Source: Chaetoceros tenuissimus | Taxonomy: Eukaryota; Bacillariophyta; Thalassiosirophyceae; Chaetocerotales; Chaetocerotaceae | Assembly (NCBI GenBank): GCA_021927905.1 | Contig: BLLK01000033.1 | Location: forward strand, 1-52,213 | Reading direction: 5' to 3' | DNA: 52,213 bases | Shown here: positions 32,763 to 44,155 of the stretch, piece after piece | Layout of the letters: every line of letters begins with the position of its first letter | How positions within the stretch are numbered: the first letter of the stretch is position 1 | Program-made: the position numbers and the translations under genes | The notes under the pieces: model-generated | What the model saw: the letters and a program-made list of their open reading frames with translations, nothing else | Databases searched by the model: none | What the model was told of the DNA's origin: nothing

Positions 32763-33609
32763 CTAATCTCCGTCGATCACCAACACTGGTACGATATTCT
32801 CAAGCCATCTATGTCTACCAGCCTTTAAAATTGTATCCTCAATTTGCATCGTGAACGTTGCCTCTGCATTATCTATTCCAAAATATTTCTTGAATGTATC
32901 TTTTGAAAGCGCCCCAGGTTTAAAGGCAAAAAAGTCTGTATGAACAAGTGTCGGTAAATAAGGATATGTTTTTCGTCTGTATACCCAACAATCAACGAGA
33001 ATTGCTGTTGCATCGGGATCATTCAGTATATAATTTATAATTTGAGTTTCATTTCTTATTATCACATCTGGATTAACTCGAATAACCCAGTCATAACCAG
33101 AAAATAACCCTTTATTAAATGCATCTCCTATGGCTTGCATTGCCCCAGTTTGTTTGCTCCTTTCCTCGACACTATTTTGTGAATAATTATTACTTAAAAA
33201 TTTGAAATAAGATGATGGTATTTTTGCATTTTCTACATATTCTCTATTCTGAATTTTTTCAGTGTCATTTTGGAAATAAATTGTAAGATTTCTTCCGTGG
33301 AATACATTCTGTAGGAATTGTATCGAAGCTGTTTTGTTTTTTTCTGCTCTATTCAAATAAATTGTGACATCTGACGTATTCAGCAAGAAAGAATTTTTCA
33401 TGGCGACTGGCCAACAAGTTTTTAAAAACCACATGTGGGTTTCAGACATATGGGTTGTAAATGTATAGTAGAATTTTTCTTTTTCGGAATTTGGATGTCT
33501 CAACATTTTCTTCTGTCTGAAAACTTTTATAGCCAAGTTTGAGGTTCAGGATGACAAGGATAATGCATCCAAAAAAGAGACTGGAAGGATTTCTTCGCTG
33601 GAGGTACAT
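32763..33609 (-). pseudogene. Putative glycosyltransferase, N-terminal frame break
   Basis: The main frame (33536-32763, 257 codons, ending TAG) has FYYTFTTHMSETH, YDWVIRVNPDVIIR (a DxD-like sugar-nucleotide site), LVHTDFFAFKPG and a closing WLENIVPV. This layout fits a Golgi transferase family seen in algae; the family name is uncertain. It lacks an ATG at its head. In another frame, ATG 33609 after seven A residues encodes MYLQRRNPSS and the anchor FFGCIILVILNL. A one-base gain between about 33490 and 33540 would explain the split. An unrecognised intron is less likely because no suitable GT-AG pair is near. Confidence 0.5.
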
Positions 33610-34299
33610 TTTTTTATCACACAGACTAGTCGATCCTTGTTGAGGGACAACAACATTTCACATGAGCCGTTAAAGTTAACCATGTTGTTTCAAAGGGGAG
33701 AAGGTTAGCTCAGTTCGTGAAATGCATGTGGTACCTCTTTAGTGGCAAAAAAAAAGGAATAAACACCAGAGAAACGAAAATCGACAACGAAATAGTAAAC
33801 CAGTCGATGAGAGATAAAGAAGATAACTCCAACAACATGAGAAATGATTTTTATAACAGGTACAAAAATTACACAAAACCAGTACAAAACCCCAGAAGAA
33901 ATTGATATATTCCGCCAATGACGCAGCATTGAATAGCGACAAGTCTATCAGTACACAAAGTCCCTATCCAATACGGATATAATATCTGTACATAGAGCAT
34001 ATGGTATTCACACATGATATACTCTATCCTTTCATCTTTAATTCGTCATTTCTCTTTCTTGTGAACATTAAATTTCTCAAGTCTCAAAGATCAATATTCA
34101 AATTATTATTTCTTAATCGAGAAACAATCGTATCAGACTCTTTAGATTAGAGTATTACTTTTTATAAAAATTCGTAAACAAGAGTATCAGTATGGCGAAA
34201 GTGTTCTATTAAGAAAAGAACCCGATTTGATCCTCGAAAAAAAATATTAGATCGTAATCCTTCTTATTTGAAATTCCACTAAACTAATTCTTATTGAAA
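33610..34299. other. Spacer between glycosyltransferase and gypsy element 2
   Basis: AT-rich, frames closed. The border with the LTR of the next element cannot be set because the matching LTR is missing. Confidence 0.3.
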
Positions 34300-34789
34300 A
34301 GCGATTTTTTAAACGTATCTTTGACACAAATACGAGGATCTTGAATAATGTTTAAAATCAAAGGATTTCTCAATGCAGAAGCAATTTCTAATGAACAAAA
34401 TTCTGTGTTATCTATAAGACTCTACTCTTTCTACGACGAAATTCGGTTTTTCGAATCTAAAATTTGTAAAAATAAAAAACTACTTTCGTGCAATATACCT
34501 TTCGATTCAGCGTGTTTTACTTGTTGTTATTCTGTATTGGTTATTGGTCAAAGTACATTCTATCGATTAAAAACAACTTTTCAATATTTCTGCTACGTCA
34601 CAGACAATAGACCTTTTACTGATGGCCGTCATTGGCTTGTAGAACTTCGAAGAAGAAAGAATCTCTTTGAATCTAAAATGAGAAGCCTTTTGACAAGTAT
34701 GTTCTTTCCTCATCATTGACTAATGCTTATAAATAAAATAACTCACCAAATCAATCCCATTAACTACAATTGATTCCCTGGTTGCATCA
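34300..34789 (+). repeat. Probable 5' LTR end of gypsy element 2 (start not resolved)
   Basis: The right limit is set at GTTGCATCA (34789) by analogy with element 1, whose LTR ends GTTGTATCA about 20 bases before gag. A TATA-like TATAAATA lies at 34728-34735. The left limit is arbitrary: no second LTR is present for comparison. A 123-codon ORF here (34348) is probably chance. Confidence 0.35.
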
Positions 34790-34810
34790 TTATGATCATA
34801 GATTACAATC

Positions 34811-35896
34811 ATGGAAAGTAAACAACTTATTATTAATCCCCCAATTCCGTATGAGTACAAAGTGGATGAATCCAAATTTCCACTTGCCAAGATTTCCCAA
34901 AATTTTGATGATGGTTCCACTGTGACTGAAAAACTCTATTGTTTCTCAGGTAACGGTGATGTATCTACTTCAAGCCCTGAAGCTTTCTTCGTATTTGAGG
35001 ATGAATACAAAAGCAGAACTGAACGTCTCTTGTGGGACGACAAAGACCGTTTTGATAATCTACCTCGTGAACTGCAAGGAAGCGCCAAAGTTACTTGGAC
35101 AGACGAGATTGCGACTGATAATGCAATCGTGTCTGCGCCAGCTCAACAAAAATATAAGCTCGCAATCAAGAAACTTACTGAAACGTTCTGTGGAGGAGAT
35201 GCTCCTGGAGATGTTCAACGTGATGCATTCTGGAACTCTCCAATTTTCCGTAAATGCAAACATGAAAATATGTTCCAATACCTCAATCGTATGAATCGTA
35301 TTTTTCATTTGGATTCTCGTCTTCTGCACAAGATGTATCCAAACGATTTGAATGATCAAGAAAAGAAACGTATCATCTTCAAGGGTGTCCCTTATCAATG
35401 GAAAGAAAACTTCCGTCATACTGGCATGGACCTCACTTACATTACCATGAAGGAGCTCGTGAACTATATGCAGAAAGAAAAGCAAGCTGCTGATCTTCAC
35501 GATGCAAATCGTACTAAGAATCGCCAGCAAGAGATGCGCAAGATTACTGGGCACAGACGATCTCGCAAGAGAAAGTCCCAGTCAACCAATGACGAAGATA
35601 AGGAAGAAAAAACCGATGAGGGTTACAATCAGTGCCGTAAACATCCTCAGAATAAGCACACATGGGAGGAATGTTTCCTAAATCCTCGTAATCCGAATAA
35701 CAAGCTCAACAACAAGCGCCAGAAGAAAAGTAAGTTCCATTCTTCACGCAATAACAATGCTACTGCTAACAATGGTAATAATCAGAGCCATAATCAGCCT
35801 CCTGTAGCAGAACAGAGAGCAGCTGAAAGCAACAACAATCAATCTCCACCTACATCAACAGATGCAGGTGCAACCTTAGATAATATCTGGGAATAA
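34811..35896 (+). CDS. Gag of gypsy element 2
   Basis: A 361-codon intact frame ending TAA. It shares capsid landmarks with the Gag at 16390 (VTWTDEI, ETFCGGD, PYQWKENF). Near residue 278 the finger C-x2-H-x4-H-x4-C (QCRKHPQNKHTWEEC) is followed by a Lys/Arg stretch and an Asn/Gln-rich tail. Gag would package element RNA. The ATG is the first after the short leader. A GTAAGT in the basic stretch (35730) is a splice-donor candidate, so this frame may represent the unspliced product only. Confidence 0.82.
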   Translation: MESKQLIINPPIPYEYKVDESKFPLAKISQNFDDGSTVTEKLYCFSGNGDVSTSSPEAFFVFEDEYKSRTERLLWDDKDRFDNLPRELQGSAKVTWTDEIATDNAIVSAPAQQKYKLAIKKLTETFCGGDAPGDVQRDAFWNSPIFRKCKHENMFQYLNRMNRIFHLDSRLLHKMYPNDLNDQEKKRIIFKGVPYQWKENFRHTGMDLTYITMKELVNYMQKEKQAADLHDANRTKNRQQEMRKITGHRRSRKRKSQSTNDEDKEEKTDEGYNQCRKHPQNKHTWEECFLNPRNPNNKLNNKRQKKSKFHSSRNNNATANNGNNQSHNQPPVAEQRAAESNNNQSPPTSTDAGATLDNIWE

Positions 35897-36108
35897 AGAG
35901 GTTGAGGTCGATGGATATCGTTGCTAGAGTCATCAATTTAAGCGTTGCATCATGTCTTATGGAACTCATTGCACGAGTCATAGACAAAATGTTGTCAGAA
36001 CTATGCGTAGTAGACAACGATATATATATATATATATACATAAAATTAAATCAAAATAAACAAACAAAAGAAAAAGAGATCTCTAACATAACATTTGTAT
36101 TTTTATAG
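35730..36108 (+). other. Predicted phase-1 intron joining gag to pol, gypsy element 2
   Basis: Donor AAAA|GTAAGT at 35730. Branch-like CTAAC at 36083-36087, then ATTTGTATTTTTATAG with the last intron base 36108. The exon before ends on codon base 1 (34811-35729 is 919 bases). The exon after begins on codon base 2, and the frame then reads through six codons into the pol ATG at 36129. The 379-base intron holds the gag stop and an (AT)n run near 36020-36037. Confidence 0.65.
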
Positions 36109-36128
36109 CTCACGACTTTGACGTCGAA

Positions 36129-39100
36129 ATGCTTGATACTTCAACAGGAATAACGAATCCAGCAATTGATATTAACAGTGACTTCTGGCAAGAACCAACT
36201 GATTGTTTAATGCTTGACCAAGAAAGTCTTATGTGGAAGGAGTATATCAACTCTCCACGAAAGTATAACTTAAGGGAATTCCTGTTTGATCCAACTGTAA
36301 GAGTTGAGATGAACCCACTTCAAAAGGTCGATCAAATGAAAATGACCAACCGAAATCCAGTTACGTTGATCTTACCAAAGTTAATCAACGGCATGTCCGA
36401 TGTAAAGCTAATGCGAGGACTGATAGATTCTGGTTCAGATAAAACTGCAATAGTAAGAGCTGCATTGCCATCAGGATGTCCACTCACTGAAATTCCAGAT
36501 GAAAATTTCCTTGGATTCGGTGGTATTACCACAATCCATGAGAAGGTCACACTGCAACAAGTCATTTTGCCGGAGTTCTCAAGAAGTCTCCAGATTGAGT
36601 CATTTGACGCAGTTGTGATGGATGGCCGATCCAATTACGACATTATTTTGGGTCGAGATTTCCTCCAGCAGATTAGAATAATTCTGGACTTCGAAAATCT
36701 ACAAATTAAATGGATGAACATGGAAATCTCCATGAAACCCTCAAGATACTGGAATGATTTAGAGAATGTGCAAATGGCCTTTGCCGAATACACAGATGAA
36801 GCCAATGAAGAACCTAAAGATGGTTACGCTGCAACTATTCTGCCGTCAAAGTATGACGATGTGTCACCAGATGTAATTGCTGCAAAGCAAACCCATCTGG
36901 ATGAACAAAAGCAACAAGATCTCAAAAGGGTGCTACATCAATTTCCTACCTTATTCAATGGCAAACTTAAGCAGTATAAGGGAGAAGAAGTGCATCTAAC
37001 TTTAAAAAAGGATGCTAAACCAGTACAATCCAGAGTCTTCAAGAATGATTTTGACCGCTTAGTAGAACAAGGTGTTATGAAAAAGGCCCCAAGAAGCGAA
37101 TGGGTTGCTCCAACCTTTATCATACCTAAAAAGGATGGCCGTGTTTGCTGGGTCAGCGATTTTCGTGAACTTAATAAAAATCTGATTCGCAAGCAATATA
37201 CACTGCCGAGAATTCATGACATTTTTGAGCGCCGTAATGGATACAAATATTTCACGAAGCTTGATATAACCCAATATTATACATTTGAACTCGACAAGGC
37301 AAGCTCAATGCTTTGCACAATAGCTACGCCATTTGGTCTTTATCGCTACTTACGTCTACCAATGGGTATTCTCGAGAGTCCTGATATCGCTCAAGAGATT
37401 ATGGAACGTCTTCTTGCCAATTGCGATTGTGAAGTCTACATTGATGATATTGGTATCTTTAGTAGGACCTGGAAGGAACATATTGCAAAATTGAACAAAA
37501 TCCTTCACATTCTTCAAGACGCAAATTTTACAATAAACCCATTGAAATGCGAATGGGCTGTTCAAGAGACAGATTGGTTAGGCCACTGGTTAACTCCTGT
37601 AGGTATTAAACCATGGGAAAAGAAAATTAAGCCCTTGCTAGCGTTGCCAAAGCCAAGAACAACGAAAGAAGTCAAGAGTTTCCTTGGCGCCATTAATTTC
37701 TACAAAGATATGTGGAAAAGACGGCCGCATCTCCAACAACCACTTACGGAGTTGCTTAAAAAGGGTTCCTTTAAATGGGGACCTGCGCAAGACAAAGCCT
37801 TTGAGCAAATCAAAGCTCTAATGGCTAGTGATGTTTTACTGTACTATCCCGACCATAATAAGGCTTTCCACATCTATACTGATAGCAGTGACTACCAACT
37901 TGGCAGCTCAATTGCTCAGTACGATGATGATGGAATACTTCACCCTGTTGCATATTTTTCTCACAAATTGAATAGTGCACAAATGAACTACACAGTGGGA
38001 GATAAAGAATTTCTCTCTATTTTTGAGACCTTACGTACTTATCGAACCATGTTACTTGGAGCCGAAATTCATCTTTATACAGACCATCAGAATCTGACAT
38101 TCAAAAATATTAATTCACAGCGAATTCTTCGTTGGAGAATGTATATTGAAGAATACGGTCCAAAATTACATTTTATCCCAGGCGAAACTAATACCTTAGC
38201 TGACTACTTCTCTTGTGTCGAACTCAATCAGCAAGTCATGGAGGAGAAGAGTCCTGGTCCAACTACGGAAGTAGTGGATTCTTATTATCAAGACATTGTA
38301 AATGATGACTGGAGATTAGCCGAATGTCTTCTTCCGATTTCAGATGCCTTCATTAACGTTCAAGAAAAGGCACTATTTCCAATGAACTTTGATCGCATTC
38401 AATTGGCTCAACAAAGAGATGCAAGTCTACAACAGTTACGACAACAGAAACCTCAAGAATATGTATTACGTCAGACTGGACAGCATAATCTTATCTATCA
38501 TTGAGAAAGAATATTTATTCCATAAACATATGCTCCTCGTATTATTCGCTGGTATCACAATGCTCTTAACCATCCAGGAATACAGAAATTGTTGAACAAC
38601 TTTAATCAACATTTCTTCAGTCCAAAGGTAATCCAAGTTGTAACTGATGTTGTTTCTAACTGTGAATTTTGTCAACGAAATAAAACAAGTAACGCAATAT
38701 GGACATTTACCTCCAAGGAATGTTACTATGCAACCATGGCATACAGTAGCAGTAGATCTCATTGGTCCTTGGAAAATGAAGATACAAGGAGTAGATGTTG
38801 AATTTCGTGCCTTGACTATCGTTGATAATGATACGAATCTATTGAAAGCAGTACGAATTGAAAATACTAGAGCTCAACATATTGCTGATCTTTTCGAAAA
38901 TACATGGCTTTCCAGATATCCAAGACCTGTCAAGTGTATCCATGATAAAGGTACTGAGTTTACTGGATCTGAGTTTCAACAAATGTTACAAAGATTTCAC
39001 ATTCGACCTTCACAAATAACTACGAAGAATCCTCAAGGTAATTCGATCTGTGAAAGGATACATCAGACAATGCTTAATCAGATACGTTCTTTGCTACGCC

Positions 39101-39534
39101 AAAATCCTCCTAATGATATCAATCAAGCAAATCATGTTATCGATATACTACTTGCAAATACCGTCTATGCATTACGAACATCGCTTCACTCTTCATTGAA
39201 TGCTTCACCAGGAGCTCTTGCATTTCAAAGAGACATGATATTGAATATACCCTTCATTGCAGATTTAAATAACATTCGCAATAGAAGACAAGAGATTGTA
39301 AATAGAAGCAATGATAGAGAAAATGCAAATAGACTGGATTATAATTATCAAGTAGGTGATTGGATACTAATTCGCTCAGATGCTCATCAAGTAGTACAAA
39401 AGCTCGAAGAACGATGGTTTGGACCTTTCCAAATTACTCAAGTTCATGTAAATGGAAATGTTACTATTCGTCGTCGACCTGGAGTAGTTGAACGCATTAA
39501 TATTAGAAGAATTAAACCATACTGGTTCAGATAA
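36129..39534 (+). pseudogene. Pol unit 1 of gypsy element 2
   Basis: Protease LIDSGSDKTA is intact near residue 99. RT has YIDD near residue 436 but lacks ten residues (30 bases) after QSR that units 2 and 3 retain. RNase H reads IYTDSSDYQLG. TGA at 38502-38504 stops the frame after LIYH; TAA follows at 38517-38519 (CAA in unit 2). The HHCC finger continues in this frame to about 38690, where one extra base shifts it; integrase D/D/E (DLIGPW, HDKGTEF, SICER) lies in 38647-39534 and ends with the GPF module. The integrase frame ends KPYWFR, whose last residues come from the junction word. Confidence 0.85.
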
Positions 39535-42500
39535 AACTGCAATAGTAAGAGCTGCATTGCCATCAGGATGTCCACTTACTGAAATTCCAGCTGAAAGTTT
39601 CCTTGGATTTGGTGGCACAGCCACAATCCATGAGAAGGTCACACTGCAACAAGTCATCTTGCCGGAGTTCTCAAGAAGTCTCCAGATTGAGTCATTTGAC
39701 GCAGTTGTGATGGATGGCCGATCCAATTACGACATTATTTTGGGTCGAGATTTCCTCCAGAAAATTGGATTAATTCTGGACTTCAAGAATCTTCAAATTA
39801 AGTGGATGAATATGGAAATTTCAATGAAACCAGCAACATACTGGAATACCTTAGAAAATGTACAAATAGCTTTTGCAGAGTATACAGATGAAGCAGATGA
39901 AGAACCTAACGATGGTTACGCTGCAGCTATTCTGCCGTCAAAGTATGACGATGTATCGCCAGATGTAATTGCTGCAAAACAAACTCATCTGGATAAAGAA
40001 AAGCAGCAAGATCTTAAAAAGGTACTGCATCAATTTCCTACCTTATTCAATGGCAAACTTAAGCAGTTTAAGGGAGAAGAAGTGCACCTAACCTTAAAAA
40101 AGGATGCTAAACCAGTACAATCCAGACCTTACAAAGTACCATTTTTGCATAGGCAAGTCTTCAAGAATGATTTTGACCGCTTAGTAGAACAAGGTGTTAT
40201 GAAAAAGGCCCCAAGAAGCGAATGGGTTGCTCCAACCTTTATCATACCCAAAAAGGATGGCCATGTTTGCTGGGTCAGTGATTTTCGTGAACTTAATAAA
40301 AATCTGATTCGCAAGCAATATACACTGCCGAGAATTCATGACATTTTTGAGCGCCGTAATGGATACAAATATTTCACCAAGCTTGATATAACCCAATATT
40401 ATACATTTAAACTCGACAAGGCAAGCTCAATGCTTTGCACAATAGCTACGCCATTTGGTCTTTATCGCTACTTATGTCTACCAATGGGTATTCTCGAGAG
40501 TCCTGATATCGCTCAAGAGATTATGGAACGTCTTCTTGCCAATTGCGATTGTGAAGTCTACATTGATGATATTGGTATCTTTAGTAGGACCTGGAAGAAA
40601 CATATTGCAAAATTGAACAAAATCCTTCACATTCTTCAAGACACAAATTTTACAATAAACCCATTGAAATGCGAATGGGCTGTTCAAGAGACAGATTGGT
40701 TAGGCCACTGGTTAACTCCTGTAGGTATTAAACCATGGGAAAAGAAAATTAAGCCCTTGCTAGCGTTGCCAAAGCCAAGAACAACGAAAGAAGTCAAGAG
40801 TTTCCTTGGCGCCATTAATTTCTACAAAGATATGTGGAAAAGACGGCCGCATCTCCAACAACCACTTACGGAGTTGCTTAAAAAGGGTTCCTTTAAATGG
40901 GGACCTGCGCAAGACAAAGCCTTTGAGCAAATCAAAGCTCTAATGGCTAGTGATGTTTTACTGTACTATCCCGACCATAATAAGGCTTTCCACATCTATA
41001 CTGATAGCAGTGACTACCAACTTGGCAGCTCAATTGCTCAGTACGATGATGATGGAATACTTCACCCTGTTGCATATTTTTCTCACAAATTGAATAGTGC
41101 ACAAATGAACTACACAGTGGGAGATAAAGAATTTCTCTCTATTTTTGAGACCTTACGTACTTATCGAACCATGTTACTTGGAGCCGAAATTCATCTTTAT
41201 ACAGACCATCAGAATCTGACATTCAAAAATATTAATTCACAGCGAATTCTTCGTTGGAGAATGTATATTGAAGAATACGGTCCAAAATTACATTTTATCC
41301 CAGGCGAAACTAATACCTTAGCTGACTACTTCTCTTGTGTCGAACTCAATCAGCAAGTCATGGAGGAGAAGAGTCCTGGTCCAACTACGGAAGTAGTGGA
41401 TTCTTATTATCAAGACATTGTAAATGATGACTGGAGATTAGCCGAATGTCTTCTTCCGATTTCAGATGCCTTCATTAACGTTCAAGAAAAGGCACTATTT
41501 CCAATGAACTTTGATCGCATTCAATTGGCTCAACAAAGAGATGCAAGTCTACAACAGTTACGACAACAGAAACCTCAAGAATATGTATTACGTCAGACTG
41601 GACAGCATAATCTTATCTATCATTGAGAAAGAATATTTATTCCACAAACATATGCTCCTCGTATTATTCGCTGGTATCACAATGCTCTTAACCATCCAGG
41701 AATACAGAAATTGTTGAACAACTTTAATCAACATTTCTTCAGTCCAAAGGTAATCCAAGTTGTAACTGATGTTGTTTCTAACTGTGAATTTTGTCAACGA
41801 AATAAAACAAGTAACGCAATATGGACATTTACCTCCAAGGAATGTTACTATGCAACCATGGCATACAGTAGCAGTAGATCTCATTGGTCCTTGGAAAATG
41901 AAGATACAAGGAGTAGATGTTGAATTTCGTGCCTTGACTATCGTTGATAATGATACGAATCTATTGAAAGCAGTACTAATTGAAAATACTAGAGCTCAAC
42001 ATATTGCTGATCTTTTCGAAAATACATGGCTTTCCAGATATCCAAGACCTGTCAAGTGTATCCATGATAAAGGTACTGAGTTTACTGGATCTGAGTTTCA
42101 ACAAATGTTACAAAGATTTCACATTCGACCTTCACAAATAACTACGAAGAATCCTCAAGGTAATTCGATCTGTGAAAGGATACATCAGACAATGCTTAAT
42201 CAGATACGTTCTTTGATACGCCAAAATCCTCCTAATGATATCAATCAAGCAAATCATGTTATCGATATACTACTTGCAAATACCGTCTATGCATTACGAA
42301 CATCGCTTCACTCTTCATTGAATGCTTCACCAGGAGCTCTTGCATTTCAAAGAGACATGATATTGAATATACCCTTCATTGCAGATTTAAATAACATTCG
42401 CAATAGAAGACAAGAGATTGTAAATAGAAGCAATGATAGAGAAAATGCAAATAGACTGGATTATAATTATCAAGTAGGTGATTGGATACTAATTCGCTCA

Positions 42501-42656
42501 GATGCTCATCAAGTAGTACAAAAGCTCGAAGAACGATGGTTTGGACCTTTCCAAATTACTCAAGTTCATGTAAATGGAAATGTTACTATTCGTCGTCGAC
42601 CTGGAGTAGTTGAACGCATTAATATTAGAAGAATTAAACCATACTGGTTCAGATAA
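39488..42656 (+). pseudogene. Pol unit 2 of gypsy element 2
   Basis: Begins at the junction, so the protease reads NHTGSDKTA and lacks the catalytic aspartate. RT has the full PYKVPFLHRQ segment, YIDD and RNase H. It shares with unit 1 the TGA (41624-41626) and the extra base near 41812, but not the TAA. Integrase lies at 41769-42656 with a few substitutions. The protease-proximal 600 bases differ from unit 1 at many sites, whereas RT to integrase is nearly identical. Confidence 0.85.
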
Positions 42657-43722
42657 AACTGCAATAGTAAGAGCTGCATTGCCATCAGGATGTCCACTTA
42701 CTGAAATTCCAGCTGAAAGTTTCCTTGGATTTGGTGGCACAGCCACAATCCATGAGAAGGTCACACTGCAACAAGTCATCTTGCCGGAGTTCTCAAGAAG
42801 TCTCCAGATTGAGTCATTTGACGCAGTTGTGATGGATGGCCGATCCAATTACGACATTATTTTGGGTCGAGATTTCCTCCAGAAAATTGGATTAATTCTG
42901 GACTTCAAGAATCTTCAAATTAAGTGGATGAATATGGAAATTTCAATGAAACCAGCAACATACTGGAATACCTTAGAAAATGTACAAATAGCTTTTGCAG
43001 AGTATACAGATGAAGCAGATGAAGAACCTAACGATGGTTACGCTGCAGCTATTCTGCCGTCAAAGTATGACGATGTATCGCCAGATGTAATTGCTGCAAA
43101 ACAAACTCATCTGGATAAAGAAAAGCAGCAAGATCTTAAAAAGGTACTGCATCAATTTCCTACCTTATTCAATGGCAAACTTAAGCAGTTTAAGGGAGAA
43201 GAAGTGCACCTAACCTTAAAAAAGGATGCTAAACCAGTACAATCCAGACCTTACAAAGTACCATTTTTGCATAGGCAAGTCTTCAAGAATGATTTTGACC
43301 GCTTAGTAGAACAAGGTGTTATGAAAAAGGCCCCAAGAAGCGAATGGGTTGCTCCAACCTTTATCATACCCAAAAAGGATGGCCATGTTTGCTGGGTCAG
43401 TGATTTTCGTGAACTTAATAAAAATCTGATTCGCAAGCAATATACACTGCCGAGAATTCATGACATTTTTGAGCGCCGTAATGGATACAAATATTTCACC
43501 AAGCTTGATATAACCCAATATTATACATTTAAACTCGACAAGGCAAGCTCAATGCTTTGCACAATAGCTACGCCATTTGGTCTTTATCGCTACTTATGTC
43601 TACCAATGGGTATTCTCGAGAGTCCTGATATCGCTCAAGAGATTATGGAACGTCTTCTTGCCAATTGCGATTGTGAAGTCTACATTGATGATATTGGTAT
43701 AGGGTTAATAGCGCGGTGTTAA
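42610..43722 (+). pseudogene. Pol unit 3 of gypsy element 2, truncated in RT
   Basis: The translation is identical to unit 2 from the junction to YIDDIGI at 43701, then runs into unrelated sequence and stops. It lacks RNase H and integrase. The protease aspartate is missing as in unit 2. Confidence 0.85.
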
Positions 43723-44155
43723 AATTTTTTTCAGTTTTTGGACCAGTCAACATATTTTTGATGTCCAAATCAAAATTTTGAAAGTTGTATCCTATAGAGA
43801 ATGTTACAAGGAATCCACTCCCCTTTCGAGCTCACACAGTCCCCTTCTGTGTCATGAGCTATTGTGGATTGAAAAAAATTATTGTCCAATGCTGGGAGTT
43901 CAATTCCCACCTGCGGAATAAGGCGCATAACCTATAATTTTTACTATTTATTATCACTATACCCTATATTCATGAAAAGATTCCAAATATTATGGAGATT
44001 TCATTTATGATATCGAAGAATTGGTTTGAAAATTCAAATAGGCTCAAAAATCAATTTCTTTTTCATTTTAGACTTAGAGATATTTTCAACATCACATGAG
44101 TTCCATTCTCAGTTTGAGAAAGGTATTTCAGAAAGTCTTCATTATAATTATGAAT
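43703..44155. other. Spacer with tRNA-like/SINE-like sequence
   Basis: Right after the truncation comes AGGGTTAATAGCGCGGTGTT, reminiscent of a tRNA 5' half, and at 43890-43906 TGGGA-GTTCAAT-TCCCA, a T-arm-like hairpin with seven-base loop. Between them AGCTCACACAG and CTGTGTCATGAGCT form a stem (43828-43863). The whole does not fold as a tRNA. The rest to 44155 is AT-rich without a gene. Confidence 0.25.

Larger units (their letters stand above)
34300..43702 (+). mobile_element. Ty3/gypsy element 2 with head-to-tail pol array, 3' truncated
   Basis: gag, spacer/intron and pol are followed by further pol units without LTR or gag. Unit 1 is 36431-39522 (3092 bases), unit 2 39523-42644 (3122), unit 3 42645-43702 (1058, cut just after YIDDIGI). 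The units join at CTGGTTCAGATAA, a word present both at the protease active site (36430) and at the integrase end. Unit 1 is 30 bases shorter because of an in-frame deletion in RT. Confidence 0.85.

Noticed and set aside
34348-34719. 123-codon ORF before gag of element 2
   Set aside because: Lies in the presumed LTR, has no recognisable motif and no counterpart in element 1.
43710-43910. tRNA gene with a long intron
   Set aside because: D-arm-like and T-arm-like words are present, but acceptor stems do not pair and no anticodon arm could be placed.
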